DNA from: Phyllobacterium sp. T1293
Lineage (GTDB): Bacteria; Pseudomonadota; Alphaproteobacteria; Rhizobiales; Rhizobiaceae
Length of the DNA stretch: 64,000 bases
NCBI RefSeq assembly: GCF_020731415.2
Contig: NZ_CP088273.1
Span: 2,299,001-2,363,000, forward strand
Direction of reading: 5' to 3'
How positions within the stretch are numbered: position 1 is the stretch's first letter; each line of letters begins with the position of its first letter. The notes beneath the pieces were generated by a model. It saw only the letters and a program-made list of their open reading frames with translations. It did not search any database and was not told the DNA's origin. Both the position numbers and the translations under genes were made by a program. Of this stretch, positions 18,239 through 25,942 are shown piece after piece.

Positions 18239-19546
18239 TCATTCGTCCTTGTGGGACTTGCGGATCGATTTGACCACAAACCACATGGCGATGATGGCGA
18301 CAGGGACAAATGCCGCCGTGACAACGGAAGAATGCAGGTCCGGCGCATAGGCTTCGACGCCCTTGGCGAGATAATAGAACAGCCCCACCACGTAGTAGGA
18401 AATCGCCGCAACTGACAGCCCTTCGACAGTGCGTTGCAAACGCAATTGCAATTGCGCGCGCCGGTTCATCGAACTCAGCAGATCACGATTCTGCCGTTCC
18501 AGTTCCACATCGACAGAGGTGCGCAGCAGCGTTGCCGCACGAGAGAGTTTTTCAGACAGGTTTTCCTGACGCTCGCTGACCGAATAACAGGTGCGCATGG
18601 CCGGGGCCATACGGCGCTGAATAAAGGCCGCCCATGTCTCGTATCCGGTTACAGACTCTTCGTGCAGCGCCGCCAGCCGTTCCAGCACAATACCATCATA
18701 GGCACGGCTCGCGCCGAAGCGATAAAGGCTTGACGCAGCATCAGCTTCCAGTTCCGCCGCCAGCAACGTCAATTCATCCAAAAGCTTATGATTATCCGCA
18801 TCCGCCGCACGCATTTCTGTTGTCAGCCCCGCCAGACGATCCTCAATACGGCGAATGCGCGGCGACAGGGAATGCGCCAGCGGCAGCCCGAGCATGGCAA
18901 GCGTTCGGTAGGTCTCTATTTCGATCACCCGCTGCGACAAGGCCCCGGCACGGGCGGGCGACAGACCATTGTCGAGAATGAGAATACGGGTCATCCCATC
19001 CTTATCCTGCCGAAAATCCGTGATGATCGAGGCAAGCCCATTTTCGACATCACTGTAGCACAGACTGGTCGGATCAAATTCCTCGATAACAGCGTCAGCC
19101 GCATTGTCTTTCCGGATAATCTCAAGCCGCACACCGTCGATGACCGTACCCGGAGGATTGAAACCATCGCCGAAAGGATGTTGTGCGGTCTGCCCCGTAC
19201 GCGGCACGGGACCTTCCCACAGATAGGTCGAGAATTCCGTATGCCGTTCCCAGCGCAAAGTACCGTTGCCCCACGGCATAATATGGTGGCGGGCATCGCG
19301 GGCGGGCGGCGTGATACCAATGCTTCGGCTCAGTTCCGCAAGCACCGCATGATCGACGGTTGAGCCCGCTTCAGTCATGAAAGCGAGCTGGATGAGGAGG
19401 CGCGGCGAATCCACCAGCGGATAGGGACGCGCATGAACTTCACCCAAGGCAATCGAACGCTCTGCATGTCCCGGAAAGCCCATGACGCCGGAACTTGAAG
19501 CAGCGCTTGCAAAAGCCGCCGCGGTCTTCAGTCTTTTCCCCTTCAT
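18239..19546 (-). CDS. DUF3422 family protein with two C-terminal membrane helices
   Basis: A 435-residue conserved proteobacterial protein of unknown function. The N-terminal half begins with the family's EVHARPYPLVDSPRLLIQLAF and continues to about residue 230 (LRWERHTEFSTYLWEG). The second half is helical, with a predicted coiled coil around IRRIEDRLAGL and LEADAASSLYRFGASRAYDG. Two membrane helices lie near 372-425 (VAAISYYVVGLFYYLA; VVTAAFVPVAIIAMWFVV), followed by a basic tail. The topology suggests a cytoplasmic domain anchored by a C-terminal hairpin. It is divergent from the FadR-type regulator. Confidence 0.8.
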   Translation of the reverse strand: MKGKRLKTAAAFASAASSSGVMGFPGHAERSIALGEVHARPYPLVDSPRLLIQLAFMTEAGSTVDHAVLAELSRSIGITPPARDARHHIMPWGNGTLRWERHTEFSTYLWEGPVPRTGQTAQHPFGDGFNPPGTVIDGVRLEIIRKDNAADAVIEEFDPTSLCYSDVENGLASIITDFRQDKDGMTRILILDNGLSPARAGALSQRVIEIETYRTLAMLGLPLAHSLSPRIRRIEDRLAGLTTEMRAADADNHKLLDELTLLAAELEADAASSLYRFGASRAYDGIVLERLAALHEESVTGYETWAAFIQRRMAPAMRTCYSVSERQENLSEKLSRAATLLRTSVDVELERQNRDLLSSMNRRAQLQLRLQRTVEGLSVAAISYYVVGLFYYLAKGVEAYAPDLHSSVVTAAFVPVAIIAMWFVVKSIRKSHKDE

Positions 19547-19656
19547 ATCGGCCCCTTGATCGCCTGTTCACAAGATGGTGAACGCAATGCCCTGTCCTTT
19601 CAATGCTACTTTACGCCAATCCGCTGCGGCTATGCGACGCTTATCGGCTGACGGAC

Positions 19657-19681
19657 AACTGGACAAAAGAATTGACCAGTT
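19657..19681. promoter_or_regulatory. Candidate operator upstream of the FadR-type regulator: ACTGG-N13-CCAGT
   Basis: AACTGG / CCAGTT inverted repeat, 25 bases overall, 55 bases before the regulator's ATG and 111 bases before the divergent DUF3422 start. It repeats the ACTGG-N13-CCAGT spacing of the palindrome at glcD. This suggests autoregulation plus control of the glc operon by the same protein. Confidence 0.5.
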
Positions 19682-19735
19682 TTGTGGTTTGCCGATACGC
19701 TGAAATCGCAAATCACTTCCGCGGACGATTTCACC

Positions 19736-20518
19736 ATGAGCAGCCCGATCTTTGCCCGCATCCAGCCGTCGCGCACCGCTGACGATATTGTCAGCCAGAT
19801 CGAAACGCTGATCCTTGAAGGCATTCTGCGCGTGGGGGACCGTTTGCCCGGCGAACGGGATCTTTCCGTACAGTTCGATGTCTCTCGGCCGATCCTGCGC
19901 GATGCCTTCAAGACGCTGGAAGCCAAGGGACTGCTTGTTGCCCGTCATGGTGGTGGAACCTTTGTTGCCGATGTCATCGGCGAGGTGTTTTCGAAGCCGG
20001 TGATGGACCTCATCTCCAGTCATAAGAAGGCAGCCGCTGATTACCTTGAATATCGCCGGGAAATTGAAAGTATCGCTGCCGATTATGCGGCCCGCCGGGC
20101 GACGGACGATGACCGGTTACTGCTCTCCCGAATCGTCGAGGCCATGCAATTGGCTTACGAGACCAATGACGCCAAGAAAGAGGCTGAACTGGATGTTGAA
20201 TTGCACAGCACCATCGGTGAGTGCGCGCACAATATCATCCTGCTGCACACGCTGCGCTCCTGCTACCGACTACTGGCCGATGACGTGTTCTACAATCGCA
20301 CAGTGATTTACGGTTTTCCCGGCGCGCGGGAAAAACTGCTGCAACAGCACAAAGCCATCGCCAATGCCATCATGGCATCCGATCCTGATGAAGCCCGGGC
20401 CGCTGTGCGCGCGCATATCGACTTCATCGAACAGGCGCAGCAGGATGCGGAACGCAGCAGCGCCTGGCAGGCAACGTCGCGATTGCGCCGGAGCCAGAGG
20501 GAATTGGATCGCCCATGA
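19736..20518 (+). CDS. GntR-family regulator, FadR/FCD subfamily (PdhR/LldR/GlcC-like)
   Basis: A 260-residue regulator starting MSSPIFARIQPSRTADDIVSQIE. The winged HTH (about 10-75) contains GDRLPGERDLSVQFDVSRPILRDAF, the FadR-type recognition region. The FCD effector domain (about 95-235) has ELDVELHSTIGECAHN and a later HKAIANAIMASDPDEARAAVRAHI, which supply the metal-binding histidines and aspartate of carboxylate-sensing members such as LldR, PdhR and GlcC. It shares a palindrome with the glc operon 4 kb away, so glycolate or lactate is a reasonable effector (inference). Its stop overlaps the next gene by ATGA. Confidence 0.88.
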   Translation: MSSPIFARIQPSRTADDIVSQIETLILEGILRVGDRLPGERDLSVQFDVSRPILRDAFKTLEAKGLLVARHGGGTFVADVIGEVFSKPVMDLISSHKKAAADYLEYRREIESIAADYAARRATDDDRLLLSRIVEAMQLAYETNDAKKEAELDVELHSTIGECAHNIILLHTLRSCYRLLADDVFYNRTVIYGFPGAREKLLQQHKAIANAIMASDPDEARAAVRAHIDFIEQAQQDAERSSAWQATSRLRRSQRELDRP

Positions 20519-21252
20519 AAACTATCGACTTCAAGCGGGCGCGTGGCCCGGACAGAATGCGTGTCTACGCCATAGGCGATGTGCATGGCCGCCTCGATCT
20601 GTTGCAGGCCATGCACCGGCGTATTCTTGAGGAAAACGAGAAGTCGCCGCCTTTCGACTGGGTGGTGGTGCATCTTGGTGACTATGTTGATCGAGGACCG
20701 GATTCTAAGGGCGTGCTCGACTATCTCGTCAATGCACAGAAGAAAACCCATCGCATGCTGACCCTTGCGGGCAATCACGATGTCGGGTTTTTACAATTCC
20801 TCGACAAAGGCGACGCGCACGGTGTTTTTGCCCGGCATGGCGGCAGGCAGACAGCCCAATCCTATGGCGTTACCATCGATTTCGATGAGCCTGCCTCGAT
20901 ATCGGCAGGGCGTTCCGCCCTGCTGCGGGCCATGCCGCCGGAGCATGTAGAATTCCTGAGCGGGTTGCGCCGCTCAACCGTGATGGGGGATTTCTTCTTC
21001 TGTCACGCAGGGGTTCGGCCCGGCGTCGATCTCGAACGGCAAAACCCTGAAGATCTTATCTGGATTCGCTGGGAATTTCTGGATGACCCTCACCTGCATT
21101 CCAAGGTAATCATCCACGGCCATACACCGGCGAGCGATGTGGAAGTGCGGCCAAACCGGGTCAATCTTGATACCGGGGCCTATGCCAGCGGCCGCCTCAG
21201 CGCCATTATGATCGACGCTGAAGGCAAGTCTTTTCTAGAAGCGACTGTCTAG
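20515..21252 (+). CDS. PPP-type serine/threonine protein phosphatase (metallophosphoesterase)
   Basis: A 245-residue single-domain phosphatase. All PPP signature motifs are present: GDVHG (21-25), GDYVDRG (55-61), GNHD (86-89), FCHAGV and HGHTP, which coordinate the dinuclear metal. The compact size without extra domains matches bacterial PrpA/PrpB-like or diadenosine-tetraphosphatase-like enzymes; the substrate cannot be told. The ATG overlaps the FadR-type regulator's stop, so the two are translationally coupled. That is an unusual pairing for a metabolic regulator. Confidence 0.9.
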   Translation: MKTIDFKRARGPDRMRVYAIGDVHGRLDLLQAMHRRILEENEKSPPFDWVVVHLGDYVDRGPDSKGVLDYLVNAQKKTHRMLTLAGNHDVGFLQFLDKGDAHGVFARHGGRQTAQSYGVTIDFDEPASISAGRSALLRAMPPEHVEFLSGLRRSTVMGDFFFCHAGVRPGVDLERQNPEDLIWIRWEFLDDPHLHSKVIIHGHTPASDVEVRPNRVNLDTGAYASGRLSAIMIDAEGKSFLEATV

Positions 21253-21260
21253 GGCAAGTG

Positions 21261-21401
21261 TTAACGCGAAGCGGAGCTGATTCCATAGCCATCGCTTGAT
21301 ACGGTGCGGCCGCCAGCATCAACTGATACCAGTTCGGCGCCCATGAAAAGGATTGATGCAAGCATCATAACGGTCAAAAGGGCGGCACTCTTCATAGTCA
21401 T
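21261..21401 (-). CDS. Small secreted or membrane-anchored protein, 46 residues
   Basis: A 46-codon reading frame encoding MTMKSAALLTVMMLASILF followed by MGAELVSVDAGGRTVSSDGY and GISSASR. The N-terminus is a convincing Sec signal or membrane anchor and the tail is short, polar and glycine/serine-rich. GGA lies about 11 bases before the ATG; a second ATG two codons in is an alternative. It converges on the phosphatase gene, 8 bases away. A small hairpin (CTGGC/GCCAG at 21429-21443) sits in its putative 5' leader. No family recognised. Confidence 0.5.
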   Translation of the reverse strand: MTMKSAALLTVMMLASILFMGAELVSVDAGGRTVSSDGYGISSASR

Positions 21402-21574
21402 TCGGGCGTTTCCATCAGTCTCTTCGGCCTGGCTTCATGCCAGCTAACCGGCCCGGCAACTACAGCCCACAATCCTTTCCAGCAAGTGAATCAAAGCCAC
21501 GCTCCACATGAATACGAACAAGGCAATTTGATTCAAATCTTGGCTGTTGCAGAGTTGCAACTGAATCGCCTGAC

Positions 21575-22273
21575 TCAGATCAGCGCAACCCAGGCGCGTG
21601 CCAAAGCGAGACCCGCGGCATCAGCTGGAACGCCATTCTCGGCGACCAGCGCCGGATAGTTTTCCAGCCAGTCGGCATTGTCCCGTATGATCTCGTCCGC
21701 AAAGACATGACGCCATTCTTCAACAAGTGTCGTATCCGCCTCGAAGTGAAATTGAATGCCGTAAACCGCCCGTCCGATGCGAAATGCCTGATTCCGGGTT
21801 ATGCCGCTTGAGGCAAGGTGAACGGCACCTTCGGGCAAGGTGAATGTATCGCTGTGCCAGTGGAAAATCGGAAAATGTTGGGGAACCGAGGACAGAACAG
21901 GATCGGACGCTGCTTCGGGTGTGACTGTAACTTCATGCCAGCCAAATTCCAGCTGGCGCCCCAGAATGTTTTCAGCGCCGTAGCCTCTGGCAACCAGCTG
22001 GCTGCCAAGACAGATACCAAGCACGGCCTTATCCGCATCGCCAAAACGCCTGATCAGGCGGGCAAGCAGCGGAAGATAAGGAAACTGTTCATCGGCAAGC
22101 GCATTCTGATCTCCGCCAAGCGAAATCAGCGCATCATAATCGGCATCATCGGAGGGCAGCGCCTCGCCAAGATGTGCCTGCACAAGATCAATCTGCGCAC
22201 CGGCTTCCGCCAGAGCCCGGCCAACCAGCCCGAGCCCGGTATGCTTATAATTCTGGATGACAAGAACCCGCAT
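21575..22273 (-). CDS. Class I glutamine amidotransferase-like protein
   Basis: A 232-residue single GATase1 domain. The nucleophile elbow LGICLGSQ (Cys88) and the catalytic His/Glu in GIQFHFEAD (His176, Glu178) are intact, as is SLGGDQ near residue 51. It resembles the GMP synthase-like stand-alone amidotransferases annotated near YfeJ/GuaA; the synthetase partner and acceptor are not encoded nearby. A gamma-glutamyl hydrolase role, as in PuuD-like proteins, is possible but not shown. The gene is transcribed alone. Confidence 0.85.
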   Translation of the reverse strand: MRVLVIQNYKHTGLGLVGRALAEAGAQIDLVQAHLGEALPSDDADYDALISLGGDQNALADEQFPYLPLLARLIRRFGDADKAVLGICLGSQLVARGYGAENILGRQLEFGWHEVTVTPEAASDPVLSSVPQHFPIFHWHSDTFTLPEGAVHLASSGITRNQAFRIGRAVYGIQFHFEADTTLVEEWRHVFADEIIRDNADWLENYPALVAENGVPADAAGLALARAWVALI

Positions 22274-22345
22274 TCTGCCTGCCCGCTGATCGCATTAAAG
22301 GTGATCTTGCGATAGCATGGACCTTTCACAGCCGGAAGCCACCAA

Positions 22346-22948
22346 ATGCCCCTGCAAAATCGTGTCACACCCTTTGGCGAGATCGTGTCTGTTCCCCAGC
22401 GGGGAACATTCATGGGAAATCGCGGTATCATTCACGATCCATTAACGCGCACTCTCCTGAAACGGCGTTGGACGACGAGAGCGTGGATCATCTGCGTCTG
22501 TCAGTTCAAGAATGTCAGACGGGATGTAATGGCACGGCAAAGCTGGACCGAACTGTTTTTCCTCGATGAAGCAACGGCGCTGAGTGCCGGTCATCGGCCC
22601 TGCTTTTATTGCCAGCGGCAAAGGGCAAAAGCGTTTCAGGCGGCGTGGGCGGACGGCAATGGTGTCTCCAAGCAATCAGCACTTGATATGGATAGGGTCC
22701 TTCACGAGGAGCGCCTTGATGCCGAGGGTGGCAAGAGGCGTCACCCGCTCACCAGTTCCATCGAGGACTTACCCGACGGAAGCATGATCGCCTCCGGGGA
22801 TAATGCTTTTCTCATTCGCGGCGGCCAGACCTATCTCTGGTCATGGGATGGTTATGTACCCCATACGCCACCGATACAGGATGTCGGTCTTCTTACACCG
22901 CCATCGACTGTGCAGGCCCTGCGCGCGGGGTATATGCCTGTCCTTTAG
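22346..22948 (+). CDS. Conserved hypothetical protein with CxC and CxxC cysteine pairs
   Basis: A 200-residue protein that I recognise only as a conserved rhizobial hypothetical. The N-terminal half has VTPFGEIVSVPQRGTFMGNR, GIIHDP, TTRAWIICVC (Cys50, Cys52) and, further on, SWTELFFLDEATALSAGHRP with CFYC (Cys86, Cys89), which together could form a zinc site. The C-terminal half (LPDGSMIASGDNAFLIRGGQ, YLWSWDGY) looks like a small beta domain. It has no signal peptide or membrane helix. It is divergent from the amidotransferase gene and converges on a GNAT gene with a 4-base gap. Function unknown. Confidence 0.75.
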   Translation: MPLQNRVTPFGEIVSVPQRGTFMGNRGIIHDPLTRTLLKRRWTTRAWIICVCQFKNVRRDVMARQSWTELFFLDEATALSAGHRPCFYCQRQRAKAFQAAWADGNGVSKQSALDMDRVLHEERLDAEGGKRRHPLTSSIEDLPDGSMIASGDNAFLIRGGQTYLWSWDGYVPHTPPIQDVGLLTPPSTVQALRAGYMPVL

Positions 22949-22952
22949 ACTA

Positions 22953-23492
22953 TTATGCGTTATTTATATTGAAAATGCATTCCATATGAATGTCATCAGG
23001 CTCCATTGCAAAGAGCTGGGGATCAGGCGTGCTGGTCACGACACAGCCAAGATGCTGGTAAAAATTCACCGTATGCTCGGAAGGAGTAGCGGAGACATAA
23101 AGGCCTTTTGCACCCAGTAATTTCGCTGCTTCCTTGCATCGTTCGAACAATTTGACACCAAGGCGCCCACCGCGATAGGCGTTACTGACATGCAGGAAGC
23201 TAAGTTGCAGCAAATCGCACCTGGAACCGAGCCAGACATTGTCAATAACAGCAGCACCGGCTAGTTTTTCACAATCAAAGATGCCAAAGAATTTCCCGCC
23301 ACGATCAAAACTTTTCTGGAGCAAAGGCGTATATTTTTCCGCCTCGCCCTCTTCCCATCCGGGCGCGTCACAAAAGTCCGGATGCAGGACCAGCTTACCA
23401 TCCTGCAACCGATAGATATTCTTGATGATTTCGCTACGGTCGATGCTCCAGACCTGCTCGATCTGCTCGCGGGTAAGTGGGCGTATTTCCAT
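22953..23492 (-). CDS. GNAT family N-acetyltransferase
   Basis: A 179-residue acetyltransferase. The acetyl-CoA pyrophosphate loop is visible as YRGGRLGVKLFERCKEAAKL (motif A), followed by KGLYVSATPSEHTVNFYQHL, with the motif B tyrosine in FYQHLG. The FGIFDCEKLAGAAVIDN beta strands precede it. The substrate is unknown; the closest general type is the small-molecule or antibiotic-like GNAT group. Its stretch is somewhat more A/T-rich than the flanks. Confidence 0.85.
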   Translation of the reverse strand: MEIRPLTREQIEQVWSIDRSEIIKNIYRLQDGKLVLHPDFCDAPGWEEGEAEKYTPLLQKSFDRGGKFFGIFDCEKLAGAAVIDNVWLGSRCDLLQLSFLHVSNAYRGGRLGVKLFERCKEAAKLLGAKGLYVSATPSEHTVNFYQHLGCVVTSTPDPQLFAMEPDDIHMECIFNINNA

Positions 23493-23580
23493 GCTTCTGC
23501 TCTGTATTTACCGAATATTTTATGCTCTTTCATCACATATAGAACAAAATGACATCTGGCAAATGACAGGAAGACATATC

Positions 23581-24483
23581 CTACACTTTGACGCTTGAGG
23601 GAACCGATCTGCCCAGCTTCCACCCAAGACTGGTACCAGCGGCAGCAATCAGGATCGCCGCCGACCCGACAAACTGACTTGGCTGCAACTGATGGCCGAA
23701 CGCGAAGTAATCGACCAGAATGGCGGCAATCGGATAGATGAAGGAGAGCGAGCCCGTCAGATGCGTCGGCAGCTTCTGGATCGCGCTATAGAGCAGAATA
23801 TACATCAACCCCGTATGAATAATGCCGATCGTGACGATGCTGCCCCATTGGACCGCGCCATTTGGCATGACGCTGAAGTCAGCCAAGGGGGCCATGAGTA
23901 CGATGCCCACGCAGACCTGAATGAGCGCAATCAGATGTGGCGGTGTGCCCTTGAGACGCTTCGCCACGATGGCAGCGATGGCATAAAGAAAGGCAGCGCC
24001 CAGCGACAGACCGATGCCCGCCATGTAGTCAGTGCCGGTATAGCTGGTCCCACTCGGCTTGGCCTGAACAATGAGAATCATTCCGGCAAACGCGACGGCG
24101 AGCCAGAACAGCTTGGTAAAAGTCAGCTTTTCCTTGAAAATCAGGGCGCCAAGCCCAACCAGCATGAATGGTTGCACATTATAGACTGTTGTCGCGATGG
24201 CGATGGAGGCGCGGGAATAAGCAGCAAACAGCAGAACCCAGTTCAAGACAATAGCAACGCCGCCAAGCACGGCAAGACCGAACAGCTTCCATGAAATCAC
24301 ATTGGGCCGCAGCAAACCCATGGCAGCACAGACGCCAAGCAATGTGAGAGCGCCAATGGCGCAGCGCCAGAAGACAACCGACAACACAGGTTGACCCGAC
24401 ATCAGCACGAACCAGCCAATCGTGCCTGAAATCATCATTGCAGCGGTCATTTCGACGCTGCCTCTTACAATATCCCGTTCCAT
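23581..24483 (-). CDS. EamA/DMT-superfamily exporter, divergent from an Lrp regulator
   Basis: A 300-residue inner-membrane protein with ten hydrophobic helices in two EamA repeats (about 10-135 and 155-285). The start MERDIVRG was chosen because AGGA lies about 8 bases upstream; the earlier ATG nine bases up leaves no room for a ribosome site. The first repeat contains GALTLLGVCAAMGLL and TVYNVQPFMLVGLGALIF, where the EamA signature falls. The divergent Lrp/AsnC gene 133 bases away is the typical arrangement for amino-acid exporters, so an amino acid substrate is likely (inference). Confidence 0.87.
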   Translation of the reverse strand: MERDIVRGSVEMTAAMMISGTIGWFVLMSGQPVLSVVFWRCAIGALTLLGVCAAMGLLRPNVISWKLFGLAVLGGVAIVLNWVLLFAAYSRASIAIATTVYNVQPFMLVGLGALIFKEKLTFTKLFWLAVAFAGMILIVQAKPSGTSYTGTDYMAGIGLSLGAAFLYAIAAIVAKRLKGTPPHLIALIQVCVGIVLMAPLADFSVMPNGAVQWGSIVTIGIIHTGLMYILLYSAIQKLPTHLTGSLSFIYPIAAILVDYFAFGHQLQPSQFVGSAAILIAAAGTSLGWKLGRSVPSSVKV

Positions 24484-24568
24484 GCAATCCATCCTGTTGT
24501 CTCGTGCGATGAGACTATTCGGAGGAAGGCGAATTTGATATACACAGAGAAAGGCGCAATGTGCGCTC

Positions 24569-24587
24569 TGCCTATTTAATAAAGGCA
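24569..24587. promoter_or_regulatory. Lrp-like operator in the lrp/eamA divergent promoter
   Basis: A 19-base imperfect palindrome TGCCT-ATTTAATAA-AGGCA with an A/T-rich centre, 29 bases before the Lrp gene. Length and composition fit Lrp/AsnC sites, but the assignment is by position only. Confidence 0.4.
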
Positions 24588-24616
24588 AATTCTACGAACC
24601 ACCTTATGAGGCGAAT

Positions 24617-25054
24617 ATGCTCGACGAAATGGACAAGACAATCCTCGGTATTCTTATCGAAGATGCGCGAATCTCGCTGAAGGAACTCAGCCAGAAAGTC
24701 GGGCTTTCATCACCCAGCGTTTCCGAAAGATTGCGGCGACTTGAAGAAAAGAAAGTCATCCGCGCTTTTACCGTCGATATCGACCCGGCGGCACTTGGCT
24801 ATAACCTGACGGCCATTGTCCGCGTCAGACCCCTACCCGGTATGCTGCACATTGTCGAACGGCTGATACAGGAAACCCCTGAAATCACCGAATGCGACAA
24901 GGTGACGGGCGATGACTGCTTTATCGGCAAGATCCATTTCCGCACGATGGAGCAGTTGGACACATTGCTCGACAGGCTGGCCGAAAAGGCGGAAACCAAC
25001 ACATCCATCGTCAAAACATCGCCGGTAAAACGGCGCCTGCCACCTTTGGGCTGA
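24617..25054 (+). CDS. Lrp/AsnC family transcriptional regulator
   Basis: A 145-residue feast/famine regulator. The N-terminal HTH ([40 protein letters not shown]) covers about 5-60. The RAM/AsnC ligand domain follows, with [18 protein letters not shown] and [12 protein letters not shown], the dimer and effector-binding strands. It probably senses an amino acid and controls the divergent EamA exporter and itself. Read-through into rsmE is possible, because the gap is only 46 bases and I see no terminator. Confidence 0.92.
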   Translation: MLDEMDKTILGILIEDARISLKELSQKVGLSSPSVSERLRRLEEKKVIRAFTVDIDPAALGYNLTAIVRVRPLPGMLHIVERLIQETPEITECDKVTGDDCFIGKIHFRTMEQLDTLLDRLAEKAETNTSIVKTSPVKRRLPPLG

Positions 25055-25100
25055 CACGCCCGGCTTGACCACCCTGTCTCCTCTCTGGCATCCATCATCC

Positions 25101-25835
25101 ATGCGCGCAAATTACAAAATGCAACGGCTCTATATTACTGCTGATCTTGCTGCAGGAAGGCGGGCTGAAGTACCCACTGAAGCCGTCAATTATCTCGCCA
25201 ATGTCCTGCGGATGAAAGAGAACGATGAAATCCTCGTTTTCAATGGCCGTGATGGCGAATGGCGCGCCGCCCTGCGCTTTGAAAGCAAAAAGAAACTGGC
25301 GCTTGAACCCCTAGAACTGACGCGGGAGCAACCTGTTTCTCCGGACCTCCTCTATTGCTTTGCACCGCTGAAGCAGGGGCGGCTCGATTACCTTGTGCAA
25401 AAAGCTGTCGAAATGGGTGCTGGTGTTTTGCAGCCGGTTATTACCCAGCACACACAGGTCACAAGAATCGGTACCGACCGGATCGACGCCAATGCGATCG
25501 AGGCAGCAGAGCAATGCGGCGTTCTGGCAATTCCACAAACGCGCGAGCCGGTTAAACTCGACAAGTTGCTGGATAGCTGGGACCCCCAGCGGCGCTTGAT
25601 TTTCTGCGACGAGGGTCATGATACCCATAACCCGTTGCCGCTCTTGCAAAGCCTGCCGCGTGGGCCGCTCGGCGTGCTCATCGGGCCGGAAGGCGGCTTC
25701 TCCGATGCAGAGCGCGAGACCCTGCGCAAACTGCCGTTTGTAACTGCCATTCCGCTTGGTCAGCGCATTCTGCGCGCTGATACTGCTGCCGTTGCCGCAC
25801 TCGCTCTTATTCAGGCGACGATCGGTGATTGGTGA
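25101..25835 (+). CDS. rsmE: 16S rRNA (uracil-1498-N3) methyltransferase
   Basis: A 244-residue SPOUT-class methyltransferase that modifies U1498 in the decoding centre of 16S rRNA. The N-terminal PUA-like part ([40 protein letters not shown]) leads to the trefoil knot with [20 protein letters not shown], then [12 protein letters not shown] and [20 protein letters not shown], the SAM-binding loops. The start [12 protein letters not shown] was chosen over an in-frame ATG 12 codons upstream with no family similarity. It precedes gshA by 107 bases. Confidence 0.95.
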   Translation: MRANYKMQRLYITADLAAGRRAEVPTEAVNYLANVLRMKENDEILVFNGRDGEWRAALRFESKKKLALEPLELTREQPVSPDLLYCFAPLKQGRLDYLVQKAVEMGAGVLQPVITQHTQVTRIGTDRIDANAIEAAEQCGVLAIPQTREPVKLDKLLDSWDPQRRLIFCDEGHDTHNPLPLLQSLPRGPLGVLIGPEGGFSDAERETLRKLPFVTAIPLGQRILRADTAAVAALALIQATIGDW

Positions 25836-25942
25836 GATACAAATTCTCTTGATGAGTGCATCAGAGAAATTTGCTTGCGCTCGTTTCCGAAAACAGCCAA
25901 TCACGCCTCAGTTAAGAACATTCTAGTGGGGAAGCACCATCC

